Source: Janthinobacterium sp. BJB426
GTDB taxonomy: Bacteria > Pseudomonadota > Gammaproteobacteria > Burkholderiales > Burkholderiaceae_D
NCBI RefSeq assembly: GCF_002735705.1
Contig: NZ_PDZL01000002.1
Coordinates: 248,001 to 312,000, forward strand
DNA: 64,000 nt
Reading direction: 5' to 3'
Of the stretch, positions 1-9,597 are shown piece by piece (position 1 is the first letter of the stretch; each line of letters opens with the position of its first letter). A program made the position numbers and the translations under genes. The notes under the pieces were generated by a model. The model had not been told where the DNA came from, ran no database searches, and saw only the letters and a program-made list of their open reading frames with translations.

Positions 1-690
1 CAGCATCTGGCGCGAGACGGACAAGCCCAGCGCCCAGCCCGGATTGCGCGCCGCCGAGATGGCCAGCAGCGGCGCGCACAAGGCATCGACGATGCCGCGC
101 GCGGCCCAGATGTCATCGTTGACCGCCCGAAACAGCAAGGCGTCGCTGTACAGATAGAAATCGTAGGCAAACAGGCCGCCAACACCGAGGCACGCAAACT
201 TGATGCCCCAGCGTTTCAACGGTGGCGTATTGCGGTACCACTGTTCCACCAGCAACATGCCCAGCACGGCCAGCAGCAAACGGCAGACACTGGCGATGAT
301 ACGAGCCGGTAAAGGCAGCGCCAGCCAGGATGAGGCCATGGAGAACAGCCAGGGCGCCAGCGCCGTGAGAATGATGCCGGCCAGCAGCAGGCGCAAGCGG
401 GGCCGCGACGGTTCGATCAGCAGCAGCAAAAACACCAGCCAGGCCAGGGTGCGCAGCAATTCCAGCGCGTCGCCGGCCAGCGCGGCGCGCTGGCCCAGCA
501 GCACCAGCACCACCGTGCCCGTGGCCCAGCCGCCCGTCGCCAGACAGGCAAGCAGCAAGGCGCGCACGTTCTGCCGCGCACGCCAGTTGCTGATGAGCAG
601 CAGCGCCAGCACGAAGAAGGCCAGCGACGCCAGGCCATGGCTGAGGGCTGCCGCGTCGGCCGCCGCCAGCCAGTCCGACTGCTCCCGCAT
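1..690 (-). CDS. prsK: PrsK-like PEP-CTERM/XrtA system sensor histidine kinase, N-terminal membrane part (partial)
   Basis: About 230 residues are visible and the frame is open to the left edge, so the kinase core lies outside the window. The visible part is almost all hydrophobic helices separated by short basic loops. It ends in a segment (YDFYLYSDALLF, then AARGIVDALCAPLLA, then SAARNPGW) that I recognise as the region before the GAF and kinase domains in PrsK proteins of PEP-CTERM/exosortase loci. In that family it senses an envelope signal and phosphorylates the PrsR regulator. Its ATG shares one base with the TGA of the upstream sugar transferase (TGATG), implying translational coupling. 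The family call rests on recognised motifs in an incomplete protein. Confidence 0.72.
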   Translation of the reverse strand, partial: MREQSDWLAAADAAALSHGLASLAFFVLALLLISNWRARQNVRALLLACLATGGWATGTVVLVLLGQRAALAGDALELLRTLAWLVFLLLLIEPSRPRLRLLLAGIILTALAPWLFSMASSWLALPLPARIIASVCRLLLAVLGMLLVEQWYRNTPPLKRWGIKFACLGVGGLFAYDFYLYSDALLFRAVNDDIWAARGIVDALCAPLLAISAARNPGWALGLSVSRQML

Positions 691-2078
691 CACCGGCTGC
701 CCTTGCCAAACAGCACCACCTGCACCGTGTCAAGCAAGATCAGCAAGTCAAGGAACAGGCTATTGTTTTTCACATAATACAAATCGTATTGCAGTTTTTT
801 GACGGCATCGTCGACGGAGGCGCCATATTGATAGCGCACCTGTGCCAGGCCCGTGATGCCTGGCTTGATGCTGTGACGAATGTTGTAGTACGGCACCTGC
901 TGCTTCAGTTGCTCGACAAAATACGCGCGCTCGGGACGGGGGCCCACGAAACTCATTTCGCCGCGAAACACATTGAGCATTTGCGGCAGCTCGTCGATAC
1001 GTAGCTTGCGGATCAGCTTGCCCACGCGCGTGATGCGCGCATCGTTGTCCAGCGCCCAGATAGGCTTGCCATCGCGCTCCGCATCGCAGCGCATGCTGCG
1101 AAATTTCAGCACATTGAAGGGCAAGCCGTCGCGCCCCACCCTTTCTTGCTGGTAGAACACGGGGCCGCCGTCTTCCAGGCGGATGCACAGGGCCGTCACC
1201 AGCATCACGGGCAGCGCGGCCAGGCAGATGACGCCGCTGGCCGCCAGGTCGAACAAACGCTTCGAGGCGGCGCGGAAAAAACTCTGGTCGAAGCCGCCGC
1301 CATAGATCAGATAGCTCGGTTGCAAGGAATCGATGCGGATCTGGCACGCTTCGCGCTCGAAAAACGTGGCCGCATCGATCACCTTGACGCCGCCCAGCGC
1401 GCATTCCAGTAGTTGCTTGGCAGGAAACGCGCCATTGCGCCGGTCGCTGACGGAGACGACGATCTCATGCGCCGCATGGCGCTGGGCCATGGCCAGCAGC
1501 GACGGTTCGGCCGGCAGCAAGGCCGAGGCCGGCACGCAGCAGCGCTCGCCAGCCACATCGATGCAGCCCACCACCGTAAACTGGTGGAAACCGATCTTGC
1601 TGGCCGCCAGCTCCATGCATTCGCGCGCCAGCGCCCCGCCGCCGACGAGGATCAGCCGGCCTTCCATCAGCGCCGATTGCGAGGACTTGAACACCACCAG
1701 GCGCGCCAGCAACACGCCGATGGCACCCAGGCCGAAGATCAGCACGCTTCCGCGCCCGAAATGCAAGGAAGGGATAAAACGGATCAAGACGCTCAGCACG
1801 GCAAAACCCAGCGCGAACGACGGCAGGATGCGCAATAAGGTGTTGCGGATGTCTTCACGCGAGCGGTGCTGGTACATGCCCAGCGCGCTCATGCTGAAAA
1901 CGATGACCATCGCAAAGATCGAGGACGACAAATACACCTCGCCCGCCCGCACAAGGCGGCTGCCATCAGCCAGCCACAGCAGGGACGTCAGGGTGGCCGA
2001 CAGCAGCAGGATCAGGATTTCCAGCAACAGCAAGATAAACGCTGTTTTCGAGACGTAATGGCTGAAGATGCGGATCAT
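690..2078 (-). CDS. EpsB-type undecaprenyl-phosphate sugar transferase (TIGR03013, PEP-CTERM/XrtA-associated)
   Basis: This 462-residue protein should move a sugar phosphate from a nucleotide sugar to the lipid carrier, the first step of exopolysaccharide assembly at the inner membrane. It begins with about four N-terminal membrane helices, followed by a Rossmann-like region (ILVGGGALA, near residue 145). After another helix near residue 285 comes the bacterial sugar-transferase domain, with KRLFDL, GGPVFYQQERVG, LKFRSMR, KLRIDELPQ, FVGPRPE and KPGITGLAQVRY. The start at 2078 is chosen because AGGAGG (2083-2088) lies directly upstream. The frame stays open to 2177, but that extension lacks family similarity. 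It overlaps prsK by one base and marks the edge of an exopolysaccharide locus. Confidence 0.88.
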   Translation of the reverse strand: MIRIFSHYVSKTAFILLLLEILILLLSATLTSLLWLADGSRLVRAGEVYLSSSIFAMVIVFSMSALGMYQHRSREDIRNTLLRILPSFALGFAVLSVLIRFIPSLHFGRGSVLIFGLGAIGVLLARLVVFKSSQSALMEGRLILVGGGALARECMELAASKIGFHQFTVVGCIDVAGERCCVPASALLPAEPSLLAMAQRHAAHEIVVSVSDRRNGAFPAKQLLECALGGVKVIDAATFFEREACQIRIDSLQPSYLIYGGGFDQSFFRAASKRLFDLAASGVICLAALPVMLVTALCIRLEDGGPVFYQQERVGRDGLPFNVLKFRSMRCDAERDGKPIWALDNDARITRVGKLIRKLRIDELPQMLNVFRGEMSFVGPRPERAYFVEQLKQQVPYYNIRHSIKPGITGLAQVRYQYGASVDDAVKKLQYDLYYVKNNSLFLDLLILLDTVQVVLFGKGSR

Positions 2079-2225
2079 GGGGCCTCCTGCGGCAAAGGCA
2101 ACACGCCGCGCACAAGGCGGCTTGCTACCGGTCTTGCCATCATGGCCAACTGTTCCAAGAAGACATTGATGCGCCACAAGCTACGGCCCCAGCTATCTTT
2201 CACTGGCAGAATTTATCTCAACACA

Positions 2226-2254
2226 TTACCGATTGATGTGAAATGGACTATAGT
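2226..2254 (+). promoter_or_regulatory. Possible sigma-70 promoter of nadB
   Basis: TATAGT at 2249-2254 is a good -10 match. TTACCG at 2226-2231, 17 bases upstream, is a weak -35. Transcription would begin about 20 bases before the nadB ATG at 2283. This rests on position and consensus only; the -35 matches poorly. Confidence 0.35.
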
Positions 2255-2282
2255 ATGCTTCCCCTGAAAAAAGATAAATGTC

Positions 2283-3896
2283 ATGAAATTTGATGTAGCG
2301 ATTGTCGGCAGTGGCCTGGCGGGTTTATCGGTTGCACTGCATTTAGCTGAAACGCGCACCGTCGCGATCATTTCCAAACGCGCGCTGCTCGACGGCGCCA
2401 GCAACTGGGCGCAAGGCGGGATCGCGGCCGTGCTGGACTCGGGCGACAGCCACCAGCAGCACATCGAAGACACCCTGATCGCAGGCGGCGGCCTGTGCGA
2501 CGAGAGCGCCACGCGCTACATCGTCGAGCACGGCCGCGAAGCCATCGAATGGCTGATCGAGCAAGGCGTGCCATTTACGCGCGACGCCACGGCCGAGCTG
2601 GGCTTCCACCTGACCCGCGAAGGCGGACACAGCCAGCGCCGCATCATCCACGCGGCCGACGCCACCGGGCACGCCGTGCAAGTAACGCTGGAAGAAAAGG
2701 TGCGCGCCCACCCGAACATCAGCCTGTTCGAACACCATTGCGCGATCGACCTGATCACCTCCGACAAGCTGGGCATGAAGCCGACACAGCGCAATGCGCA
2801 ACCGCATTGCCACGGCCTGTACGTGCAGGATGAGCAAACCGGTAAAGTACTGACCTTTGCCGCCGAGCACACCGTGCTGGCCACGGGCGGCGCCGGCAAG
2901 GTGTATTTATATACCACCAACCCCGACACGGCCAGCGGCGACGGCATCGCCATGGCCTGGCGCGCCGGCTGCCGCGTGTCGAACATGGAATTCATCCAGT
3001 TCCACCCGACATGCTTGTACCACCCCTACGCGAAATCGTTTTTGATCACCGAAGCCATCCGTGGCGAAGGCGGCTTGCTGAAACTGCCGCCGGAAGCGGG
3101 CGCGGCGGCCGGCCAGCGCTTCATGCTGGCGCACGACGAGCGGGCCGAACTGGCGCCGCGCGACGTGGTGGCGCGCGCCATCGACTTCGAGATCAAGAAG
3201 CGCGGTCTCGACTACGTGCACCTGGACATCAGCCACAAGCCGGCCGAATTCCTCATCGAACACTTTCCCACCATCTACGCGCGCTGCCTGGAACTGGGCA
3301 TCGACATCACCAAGCAGCCTATCCCCATCGTGCCCGCCGCCCACTACACGTGCGGCGGCGTCGTGACGGACTTGTCCGGCCGCGCCGACTTGCCGGGTCT
3401 GTATGCCGTCGGCGAGACGGCGTGCACGGGTCTGCATGGCGCGAACCGCCTGGCGAGCAATTCCTTGCTGGAATGCATCGTCATCGGCCGCGCCTGCGCA
3501 CAGGACATCGAAAGCAAGGAAAAGCTGGGCACGCCGTATCTGCCCGACTGGGACGAAAGCCGGGTCACGGATGCGGACGAAGAAGTAGTGATTTCCCACA
3601 ACTGGGACGAGTTGCGCCGCTTCATGTGGAATTATGTCGGCATCGTGCGCACGACCAAGCGCCTGGAGCGTGCCCAGCACCGCATCGCCCTGCTGAAAGA
3701 GGAGATCGACGAGTACTACCGCAACTTCCGCATCACGCACGATTTATTGGAACTGCGCAATCTCGTTGACGTGGCCTCGATGATCGTCAACAGCGCCCTG
3801 TCGCGCCGCGAAAGCCGCGGCCTGCACTTCAGCCGCGATTATCCGGAAACCTTGCCGAAGGCAATCGCCAGCGTGCTGACGCCGCCGCATAGGTAA
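2283..3896 (+). CDS. nadB: L-aspartate oxidase NadB
   Basis: NadB oxidises L-aspartate to iminoaspartate with FAD, the first step of de novo NAD synthesis; NadA then makes quinolinate. The 537-residue product has the N-terminal FAD-binding GSGLAGLS motif (residues 9-16), the NWAQGGIA segment (about 40-47), the EFIQFHPT active-site stretch and the [15 protein letters not shown] signature. The helical C-terminal domain of the succinate dehydrogenase/fumarate reductase flavoprotein family follows. Length is typical. No strong Shine-Dalgarno precedes the ATG, only a purine-rich run. nadA and nadC are not adjacent, and the gene appears to be a single transcription unit. Confidence 0.95.
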   Translation: MKFDVAIVGSGLAGLSVALHLAETRTVAIISKRALLDGASNWAQGGIAAVLDSGDSHQQHIEDTLIAGGGLCDESATRYIVEHGREAIEWLIEQGVPFTRDATAELGFHLTREGGHSQRRIIHAADATGHAVQVTLEEKVRAHPNISLFEHHCAIDLITSDKLGMKPTQRNAQPHCHGLYVQDEQTGKVLTFAAEHTVLATGGAGKVYLYTTNPDTASGDGIAMAWRAGCRVSNMEFIQFHPTCLYHPYAKSFLITEAIRGEGGLLKLPPEAGAAAGQRFMLAHDERAELAPRDVVARAIDFEIKKRGLDYVHLDISHKPAEFLIEHFPTIYARCLELGIDITKQPIPIVPAAHYTCGGVVTDLSGRADLPGLYAVGETACTGLHGANRLASNSLLECIVIGRACAQDIESKEKLGTPYLPDWDESRVTDADEEVVISHNWDELRRFMWNYVGIVRTTKRLERAQHRIALLKEEIDEYYRNFRITHDLLELRNLVDVASMIVNSALSRRESRGLHFSRDYPETLPKAIASVLTPPHR

Positions 3897-3964
3897 ACTG
3901 TTCGTGATAGGGGAGATGCCTCACTGGCATACTCCCCGGCGGCTCATCAGACCGCCCTTCTCTT

Positions 3965-4303
3965 TTATTTTTGCGTTCCCCACACTGGCGGCTGTGGCAG
4001 TGGCTGCGTTGGTTGAAACGATGGTAGAGGTTGCAGCGGTTGAAACTCCTGGCGTGGCGCTGGCTTTGCCTGAGGCTGATATCCGTAAGAGCTATCTGCT
4101 TGATTTGGAACAGTTCCAGCCTTCCCCGTGTAGGGATTGACGTTGCCCTGTGTGCTGTAATTATTCGAAATGGTGCTGTCAGGTGCGGTTCTTTGATGCG
4201 GTGCCACGTAAGTTCCATCTTTTTTCGTGTACCCATTTACATGCACTTGGGCACTCGCAATGCCGGTGAAGAACACCATTGATATCGCTAAGTATTTAAT
4301 CAT
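3965..4303 (-). CDS. Small secreted proline/glutamine-rich protein
   Basis: This 112-residue product starts with a clear signal peptide (cleavage likely after IASA, residue 18). A motif follows that recurs in small hypothetical proteins of many proteobacteria: VNGYTKKDGTYVAPHQRT, then NNYSTQGNVNPYTGKAGT. The C-terminal third is low-complexity, rich in Pro, Gln and Phe (repeated PLQP/PTQP). The protein is probably periplasmic or outer-membrane associated; its function is unknown. It converges on nadB and stands alone. The strong signal peptide and conserved core make it a real gene. Confidence 0.75.
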   Translation of the reverse strand: MIKYLAISMVFFTGIASAQVHVNGYTKKDGTYVAPHQRTAPDSTISNNYSTQGNVNPYTGKAGTVPNQADSSYGYQPQAKPAPRQEFQPLQPLPSFQPTQPLPQPPVWGTQK

Positions 4304-4546
4304 TTACTTCTTTCAGGTTCCGGCATAGTGGCGTGTCGTTGCGCCCGCAAAAAAGATTGCCGTTTCCTTGAGGCTATATTTTTTGGTATGGTGACTATAG
4401 GCCAATTCCCATAGGCAAGAGATAAAGCCTTTCTTTCCACTACAAATAGAGCCAATTGACTGATTTTCTGTAGCAAATATGCAACCATCCAGTTAAATAC
4501 AGTATTTATCAAACTGGCCCAGCGCCGTTGGAGTAAACGTCAAGTA

Positions 4547-5908
4547 TCAAGGCTCCGGCATCTCAAACTCAATCCCATCCTCCGTGTACGACATCTTGGC
4601 AGACGCGCCCGTGCACTTGCCCTGCGGCTCGTCCGCCACATAGCGGCATTCGCTTTCCACGCTGCCATCCTCGCGCCAATACCGGGTCCAGCCCTGGCGT
4701 TCGCCATCGACATACTCGATCAATTGACGAGGCTTGCCACTCGCATACCAGGAACGCAATGCGCCCTCCTCGCGCGCCCCCTCGTTCCACAGTTTGTGCA
4801 CGAGCATGACGCCGGCCCGGCTGAAACGCTGTTCGCTGCGCAAGACAAAGTGGCCGCTATGCGTGCGCTTGCTGGCGACTTTACCGTCCGGATAATATTC
4901 GACGCTTTCACCGACAGGCTTGCCGTCAACGTGGTTGGCAGTACGCTGCACCTTGCCATCCGGGAAGTAGCCGGTGCTCGGTGCTGACTGGATGCCGTTC
5001 TCGTACCGGCTGCGGCTTTCCACCGTGCCATCGGGATAAAATAGCAGCAGCTCGCCCTCCGTCTGGCCCTTGACCTGAGTCATGCGCGTGCGCAACTTGC
5101 CATCCTCGTCGAAGGTTTCCACCAGGCCATCGGCGCGGGCGCCGTTCTTGTACTGGCTGGCCTCGTTCAGCTTGCCCGTATCGTGATAGGTCCGCTGTTC
5201 GCCTTCCTGCACGCCATTGCGCCACGTGTTGCGCATGGAAATCTGGCCCTCAGGACGATACAGGGTCTGCACACCTTCCTGCACGCCGCGGCCATCCTGC
5301 TCCACCTGCATCTCGACCTGGCCATGCGGGTAGTACATGCTGTAGTTGCCCACCAGCTTGCCGCGCAGGTAATCGGGATCGTTGACCTCGCCAATCAGCC
5401 GCTTCGGCTCGCCTTCGCGCACGTGCACCACCTCGACTTGCCAGGTGCCGGGCGTCTTGCCTGGCGGCAGCGGGACGACCAGCGCATAGCGCGCATGTTC
5501 CTTGACTTCGCCGCGCGTCAGATTGTGATTCAGGTACAAGCGCGCCTTGCCATCGGCACAAGCTTGCGGCTCACAGCCGCCCAGTTTACCGACATCGGGC
5601 ATGCCGAGAGCACCCACATTACCTGGCGCAGGGCAGAATTTGATACGCATCAACAAGGGCGTTTTGTCACGTATCAGCTTGGCCAATTGCTGCTTCATGG
5701 CGGCGTATCGCTGCGCGTCCAGGCCCACGGACACGGCATCCATCAGCACCTGCCTGCCGCCGCAGCCGCTGTCGCTGGCCAGGGTCAGCACATCGCCGTC
5801 GGGCGTCGCCTTGATCGCGCTGACCACTTGCCGCTGTTCGATCTCAGCGTGGGCCAGCGCCGGCAACAGCAGCGTTGCAAGCAGCACATGCTTCACAAGG
5901 CGCGCCAT
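4547..5908 (-). CDS. Secreted MORN-repeat (YwqK-like) protein, copy 2
   Basis: This 453-residue protein has a signal peptide ending in ALAHA (about residue 20). A Cys-containing N-terminal domain (about 20-180) is shared with the gene upstream. About ten MORN/YwqK-type repeats of 22-24 residues follow, each built on a YYPDGKV-like core with a downstream glycine. Such repeats form elongated beta-hairpin stacks; in YwqK proteins they often neutralise toxins, but that role is not shown here. The start at 5908 has AGGAG upstream and lies 16 bases inside the preceding gene. It is the last gene of the VWA-PP2C-kinase-MORN operon. The two copies look like an old tandem duplication. Confidence 0.82.
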   Translation of the reverse strand: MARLVKHVLLATLLLPALAHAEIEQRQVVSAIKATPDGDVLTLASDSGCGGRQVLMDAVSVGLDAQRYAAMKQQLAKLIRDKTPLLMRIKFCPAPGNVGALGMPDVGKLGGCEPQACADGKARLYLNHNLTRGEVKEHARYALVVPLPPGKTPGTWQVEVVHVREGEPKRLIGEVNDPDYLRGKLVGNYSMYYPHGQVEMQVEQDGRGVQEGVQTLYRPEGQISMRNTWRNGVQEGEQRTYHDTGKLNEASQYKNGARADGLVETFDEDGKLRTRMTQVKGQTEGELLLFYPDGTVESRSRYENGIQSAPSTGYFPDGKVQRTANHVDGKPVGESVEYYPDGKVASKRTHSGHFVLRSEQRFSRAGVMLVHKLWNEGAREEGALRSWYASGKPRQLIEYVDGERQGWTRYWREDGSVESECRYVADEPQGKCTGASAKMSYTEDGIEFEMPEP

Positions 5909-7239
5909 GCCTGCTCCTTGCGCTGCAGTTCCGGCGCTGGCGGCGCCTCGCCGCAGCCGCCCTGGGCCTTGCCGGCCACATACTGGCACTCGTTTTTCAC
6001 GCTGCCATCCGCGTGCCAGCTGCGGCTCCAGCCGTCGCGCCGGTCGTTCACGTACTCGATCTCATGCTCGGGCTTGCCGTTCTCGTACCACGAGCGCGAC
6101 GTGCCCTGCTCGCGCAGTTGTGCATCCCATTTCCGTTCCAGCACCAGCACGCCTTGCGGACTGTAGCGCTGGACGCTGAGCAGCCCGCCCTTGTCGCCAT
6201 ATTGCTGGCGGCTTTGCACCTTGCCATCCGGATAGAATTCCAGCGCCTCGCCCGTCGGTAAATCGTTGACCTGCGTCATCCTGGCTCTCACGGCGCCATC
6301 CGGGTAGTAATTCGTGCTCACGCCATTGAACTTACCGTTCTGCATTTCCGCGCGGCTGGAGATTTTTCCATCAGGGAAGTACGTGAGCATCTCGCCTTCC
6401 ATCTTTCCACCGCGCAGCACATAGCTGGTACTCGGCTTGCCATTTTCATCAAACGTCTGCACGGGACCGTCGACACGCTTGCCGTCGCGGTACACGCTGG
6501 CCTCGCGCAATTTGCCCGTGGGGTGATATTGCTGGTGCGTACCTTCCGGCAAGCCATGGCGCCAGCTGCCACGCGAATCCAGGCTGCCATTGGGGTAATA
6601 AAGGCTGCTGACGCCCTCCTGCCAGCCCTTCCCGTCCTGCGCCACCTGTTTCTCGATCTTGCCGTTCGGGTAATATGTGACAAAGCCGCCCACCAGATCG
6701 CCGGAGGCATAATCGGCCTTGCTGACCTGGCCCGACAGGCGCAGTTTGTGCCCGGCCACACTATAAATGTCCACCTTCCACGTGCCAGGCAGTTTGCCTT
6801 TCGGCAAGGGTAACAGCAGCACATTCGGTGCGTTTTCCTGCTCGATGGGGTAGAAATGTTCGTGCAGGTACAGCCGTGCCTTGTCATCGGCGCAAGTGCT
6901 GGGCGTGCAGGCGGCGATCTCGCGCACGATGGGTGCGCCCCCACTTTCCGGGCATTTTTTCAGGGTGATGAGCATGGGCGTCTTGTCGCGGATACGCCGG
7001 GCCAGCTCGACTTTCAGCGCTTCGTACTTCGCCTCGTCCAGCCTGACCGAGTACGCATCCATGCGCACTTGCCGGTCGCCGCAAGCAGTCGTGCCCGCAA
7101 TAGTGAACTCATCGCCGCCGTCGCGATCTGGTTTGGCCGCCATGGCTGTCACCACCAGGCGCTGCACGATTTCCGCCTGCGCCATGCCGGAGGTCAGCAA
7201 GGAGGCGCCCAGTAAGGCGCATATCGTCTTGATTTTCAT
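5893..7239 (-). CDS. Secreted MORN-repeat (YwqK-like) protein, copy 1
   Basis: This 448-residue product has a signal peptide (cleavage after GMAQA, about residue 22) and an N-terminal domain with paired cysteines (TACGDRQ, KKCPESG, AACTPSTC), predicted to be oxidised in the periplasm. The rest is MORN-type repeats (YYPNGKIEKQ, YFPDGKISSR, YYPDGAVRAR, FYPDGKVQSR). It begins 9 bases after the kinase stop codon and overlaps its paralogue by 16 bases, so the set is very likely co-transcribed. No catalytic motif is visible. A scaffold or binding role in the periplasm is my inference from the architecture and the neighbouring kinase. Confidence 0.82.
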   Translation of the reverse strand: MKIKTICALLGASLLTSGMAQAEIVQRLVVTAMAAKPDRDGGDEFTIAGTTACGDRQVRMDAYSVRLDEAKYEALKVELARRIRDKTPMLITLKKCPESGGAPIVREIAACTPSTCADDKARLYLHEHFYPIEQENAPNVLLLPLPKGKLPGTWKVDIYSVAGHKLRLSGQVSKADYASGDLVGGFVTYYPNGKIEKQVAQDGKGWQEGVSSLYYPNGSLDSRGSWRHGLPEGTHQQYHPTGKLREASVYRDGKRVDGPVQTFDENGKPSTSYVLRGGKMEGEMLTYFPDGKISSRAEMQNGKFNGVSTNYYPDGAVRARMTQVNDLPTGEALEFYPDGKVQSRQQYGDKGGLLSVQRYSPQGVLVLERKWDAQLREQGTSRSWYENGKPEHEIEYVNDRRDGWSRSWHADGSVKNECQYVAGKAQGGCGEAPPAPELQRKEQAWRAL

Positions 7240-7248
7240 GGTATCCCT

Positions 7249-9597
7249 TTAATTTTCCGCCGTGACGGCCACGCCGCCCGGCACGAAGCTGACCCGGCCA
7301 TCGCGGTAGCGCACCAGCACCACCACCTCGGCATCCCGCAATTGACCGTGCTGCACGGCCGGCAAGTAGGTCCAGCGCTTGACGCTATCGAGCAGCACCT
7401 TGTTGAGCATCGGCTCCATCGGCAACTCGGCCGCCGCATAGGTCAGGGTGCCGTCGGCCGCGATGGTCAGGGTCAGGCGGTTTTCACCCGTTGCGTGCTT
7501 TTCGTCCAGCACGCCATACGCAACCGTCGTCATCGTGTCGCGCTGCACGCCGCCGACCTGGTCGCGCAAGGGCGGCATGGCCTTGAGTTTGGCCGCCAAC
7601 AGCGCGCCCTCGGCCAGCACCTTGTCCCAGCGTTTCTGGTAATCCCACCCCTGAGCCAGGCGCAACACCTTGGCGTTCAGGTCCATGCGCTGCATCGTGC
7701 GAGCGACGCCGTTGTCGGCCGGTTCGCCCGGTTCCGCCGGCAAGGCGTTCTGCACTGCATAACGGTAAGCCGTCAGCTGCGCCAGCGCCACCAGATTCAC
7801 GGCATCGCGCTCATCGCCGCCGCGCAGCAGGGCCGTGGCCGCGATGCCCAGCCAGGCTACGCCATCGGTGGGGCGTGCCCACACGGCTTGCTCGAAATAC
7901 TGGCGCGCCGCCTGCGGTTCGTCCAGGCTCAGGTACATGCGGCCCATGGCCGCCGCCGCCAGATAGTCGCGCGGGTCGGCTTGCAAGTTGTCGAGATACG
8001 TATCCGACAATTCGGGGGCGTAGCCCGGCATCGACCCCAGGCCTTCCATCAAGGTGGTGCGCAGCCGGACGCGCATCGGGTCGCCAGCGTAGGTGGACGG
8101 CTTTCCTTCGCCGGCCCGGTACAACAGCTGCAAGCCGCGCGTAACGGCGTCGTCGTCGCCCTTGCTGACCGCTTGCGACATGCTGCGCACGGCCTTGCGC
8201 GCATCGGACGGCTGGAAACCGGCAGTCTTGCGCGTGCGCCAGCGAAATACTTCCAGGCCAGCCGCCTGGTCCGCTTGCGCCTGCAGGCTGGCCTTGGCCT
8301 TGGTTTCATCGGGCGATGAGGTCCAGGCCGTAAAGCCAATCAGGAACAGCACGATCAGCAGCACCACCACGGCCCAGCCCTTGCCGGAAATGCCGACCGC
8401 ATTGGCCTGCCCACCGCCTGCAGGCAGCCGGACGGGCGTCTGCCCCGGCGCCGTATGATGCGCGCCGCGCGCGCTGCGCTGCTGCGGCGGCTGTTGCAAC
8501 TGCATCTGCTGCGCCTGCACCGAGGCTTGCGCGGCCGCGCCGATGACCTTGTCGCGTGCGCACGCCGCGCAACCCTGGCCCGCGAAATGCTGGTGTTCGG
8601 GATTCACGGCGCAAATGACCAACTTGCCGCCGCTGCGCTGCGCATAGCCGCGCAGCAACTGCGCCCAGTCGGCCGCCGACGGCCGCTGCGGTGTTGGCGA
8701 CTGCGAAAACGCGCGGTCGAACATGGCGCGCAGCTCGGGCGGCATCAGCCCATGGCCGCTGGTGGCGTTCGGCGCCAGCTGCTTGTGGCGTTTTATCCCA
8801 TACGCATAGCAGCCGTCGCGGATGCGCCCGGGAATATCGGTCGCCACCTGCGCATTGCCGGGCCGCCCGCTGTACGGGTGGATGCCAAAGTTGAGCAACT
8901 GGAAGATGACGACGGCCAGCGCGAAACGGTCCTGCGCCATTTCCGTGCCCGCAGGCATGCCCTTGCGCTGGAATTCCGGCGCCAGGTAGTCGGCCGTGAA
9001 TTGCTCCGCAGGAAACCGCTCCGCATGGCCCTGGATGCTGAAACCGTCGCAATCGAGCATGGCGATGTACAGCGAATCGCGATAGAAACGCAGGTTCACG
9101 GGTTTCAGATCGACCACATAATGCTGCTGCTGGTGCAGCGCATCGATGACGGCGGCCAGGTTGGCGGCCAGGGTCAGCTTGGGACCGAGTCCCGTGGGCA
9201 AGCCTGCCGCGCGCGCTTGCCGCTCCTGCATGATCTGTTCCAGCTCGGCCGTCTGCGCCATGTCCAGCAAGGGCATGACGAAACCGGCAAAACCGCCCTG
9301 GCTATCGAACACGGCCGCTTGCGGCCAGGCGATCTGCACGTAGCGCTTGCCGTTTTCCAACTGGTCCGGGAGCTCGGGCGACAGTTCCAGCATCGCTTCG
9401 AGCTTGCGCCGGTTGGCGGCCCGGTCCAGGTGCGGATGGTACAGCTTGGCCACCTGCGCTGGCGCGCCGGGCAACAGATACACGCTGCCCGCGCCGCCGC
9501 TTTTAATCAGTTTGCCCAGCACCAGCGTACGGACTTTGTCGAGCCAGATTTTTCCACCTGGACTCAGGCCGGGTGTCACACCTTGCTTCCGGCTCAT
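7249..9597 (-). CDS. Transmembrane Ser/Thr protein kinase with periplasmic TPR and TonB-C-like region
   Basis: The 782-residue product starts with a protein-kinase domain (about residues 25-320). It shows a glycine-rich loop (KSGGAGSVYL, 32-41), likely catalytic Lys51, a catalytic loop VVDLKPVNLRF (Asp163, Lys165, Asn168), metal-binding DCDGF (182-186) and an APE-like LAPEF. A small Cys/His cluster (Cys329, His335, His337, Cys343, Cys346) may bind zinc. A Gln-rich linker leads to one membrane helix (about 407-424), then TPR-like helices and a C-terminal segment resembling the TonB C-terminal fold (LTLTIAADGTLT, then RWTYLPA). Its ATG overlaps the phosphatase stop (ATGA). VWA, phosphatase and kinase in this order match the TerY-P triad. 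Confidence 0.82.
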   Translation of the reverse strand: MSRKQGVTPGLSPGGKIWLDKVRTLVLGKLIKSGGAGSVYLLPGAPAQVAKLYHPHLDRAANRRKLEAMLELSPELPDQLENGKRYVQIAWPQAAVFDSQGGFAGFVMPLLDMAQTAELEQIMQERQARAAGLPTGLGPKLTLAANLAAVIDALHQQQHYVVDLKPVNLRFYRDSLYIAMLDCDGFSIQGHAERFPAEQFTADYLAPEFQRKGMPAGTEMAQDRFALAVVIFQLLNFGIHPYSGRPGNAQVATDIPGRIRDGCYAYGIKRHKQLAPNATSGHGLMPPELRAMFDRAFSQSPTPQRPSAADWAQLLRGYAQRSGGKLVICAVNPEHQHFAGQGCAACARDKVIGAAAQASVQAQQMQLQQPPQQRSARGAHHTAPGQTPVRLPAGGGQANAVGISGKGWAVVVLLIVLFLIGFTAWTSSPDETKAKASLQAQADQAAGLEVFRWRTRKTAGFQPSDARKAVRSMSQAVSKGDDDAVTRGLQLLYRAGEGKPSTYAGDPMRVRLRTTLMEGLGSMPGYAPELSDTYLDNLQADPRDYLAAAAMGRMYLSLDEPQAARQYFEQAVWARPTDGVAWLGIAATALLRGGDERDAVNLVALAQLTAYRYAVQNALPAEPGEPADNGVARTMQRMDLNAKVLRLAQGWDYQKRWDKVLAEGALLAAKLKAMPPLRDQVGGVQRDTMTTVAYGVLDEKHATGENRLTLTIAADGTLTYAAAELPMEPMLNKVLLDSVKRWTYLPAVQHGQLRDAEVVVLVRYRDGRVSFVPGGVAVTAEN

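Noticed and set aside
4300-4512. 70-codon minus-strand frame between the secreted protein and the MORN genes
   Set aside because: Composition and position suggest intergenic DNA; no ribosome site or conserved motif.
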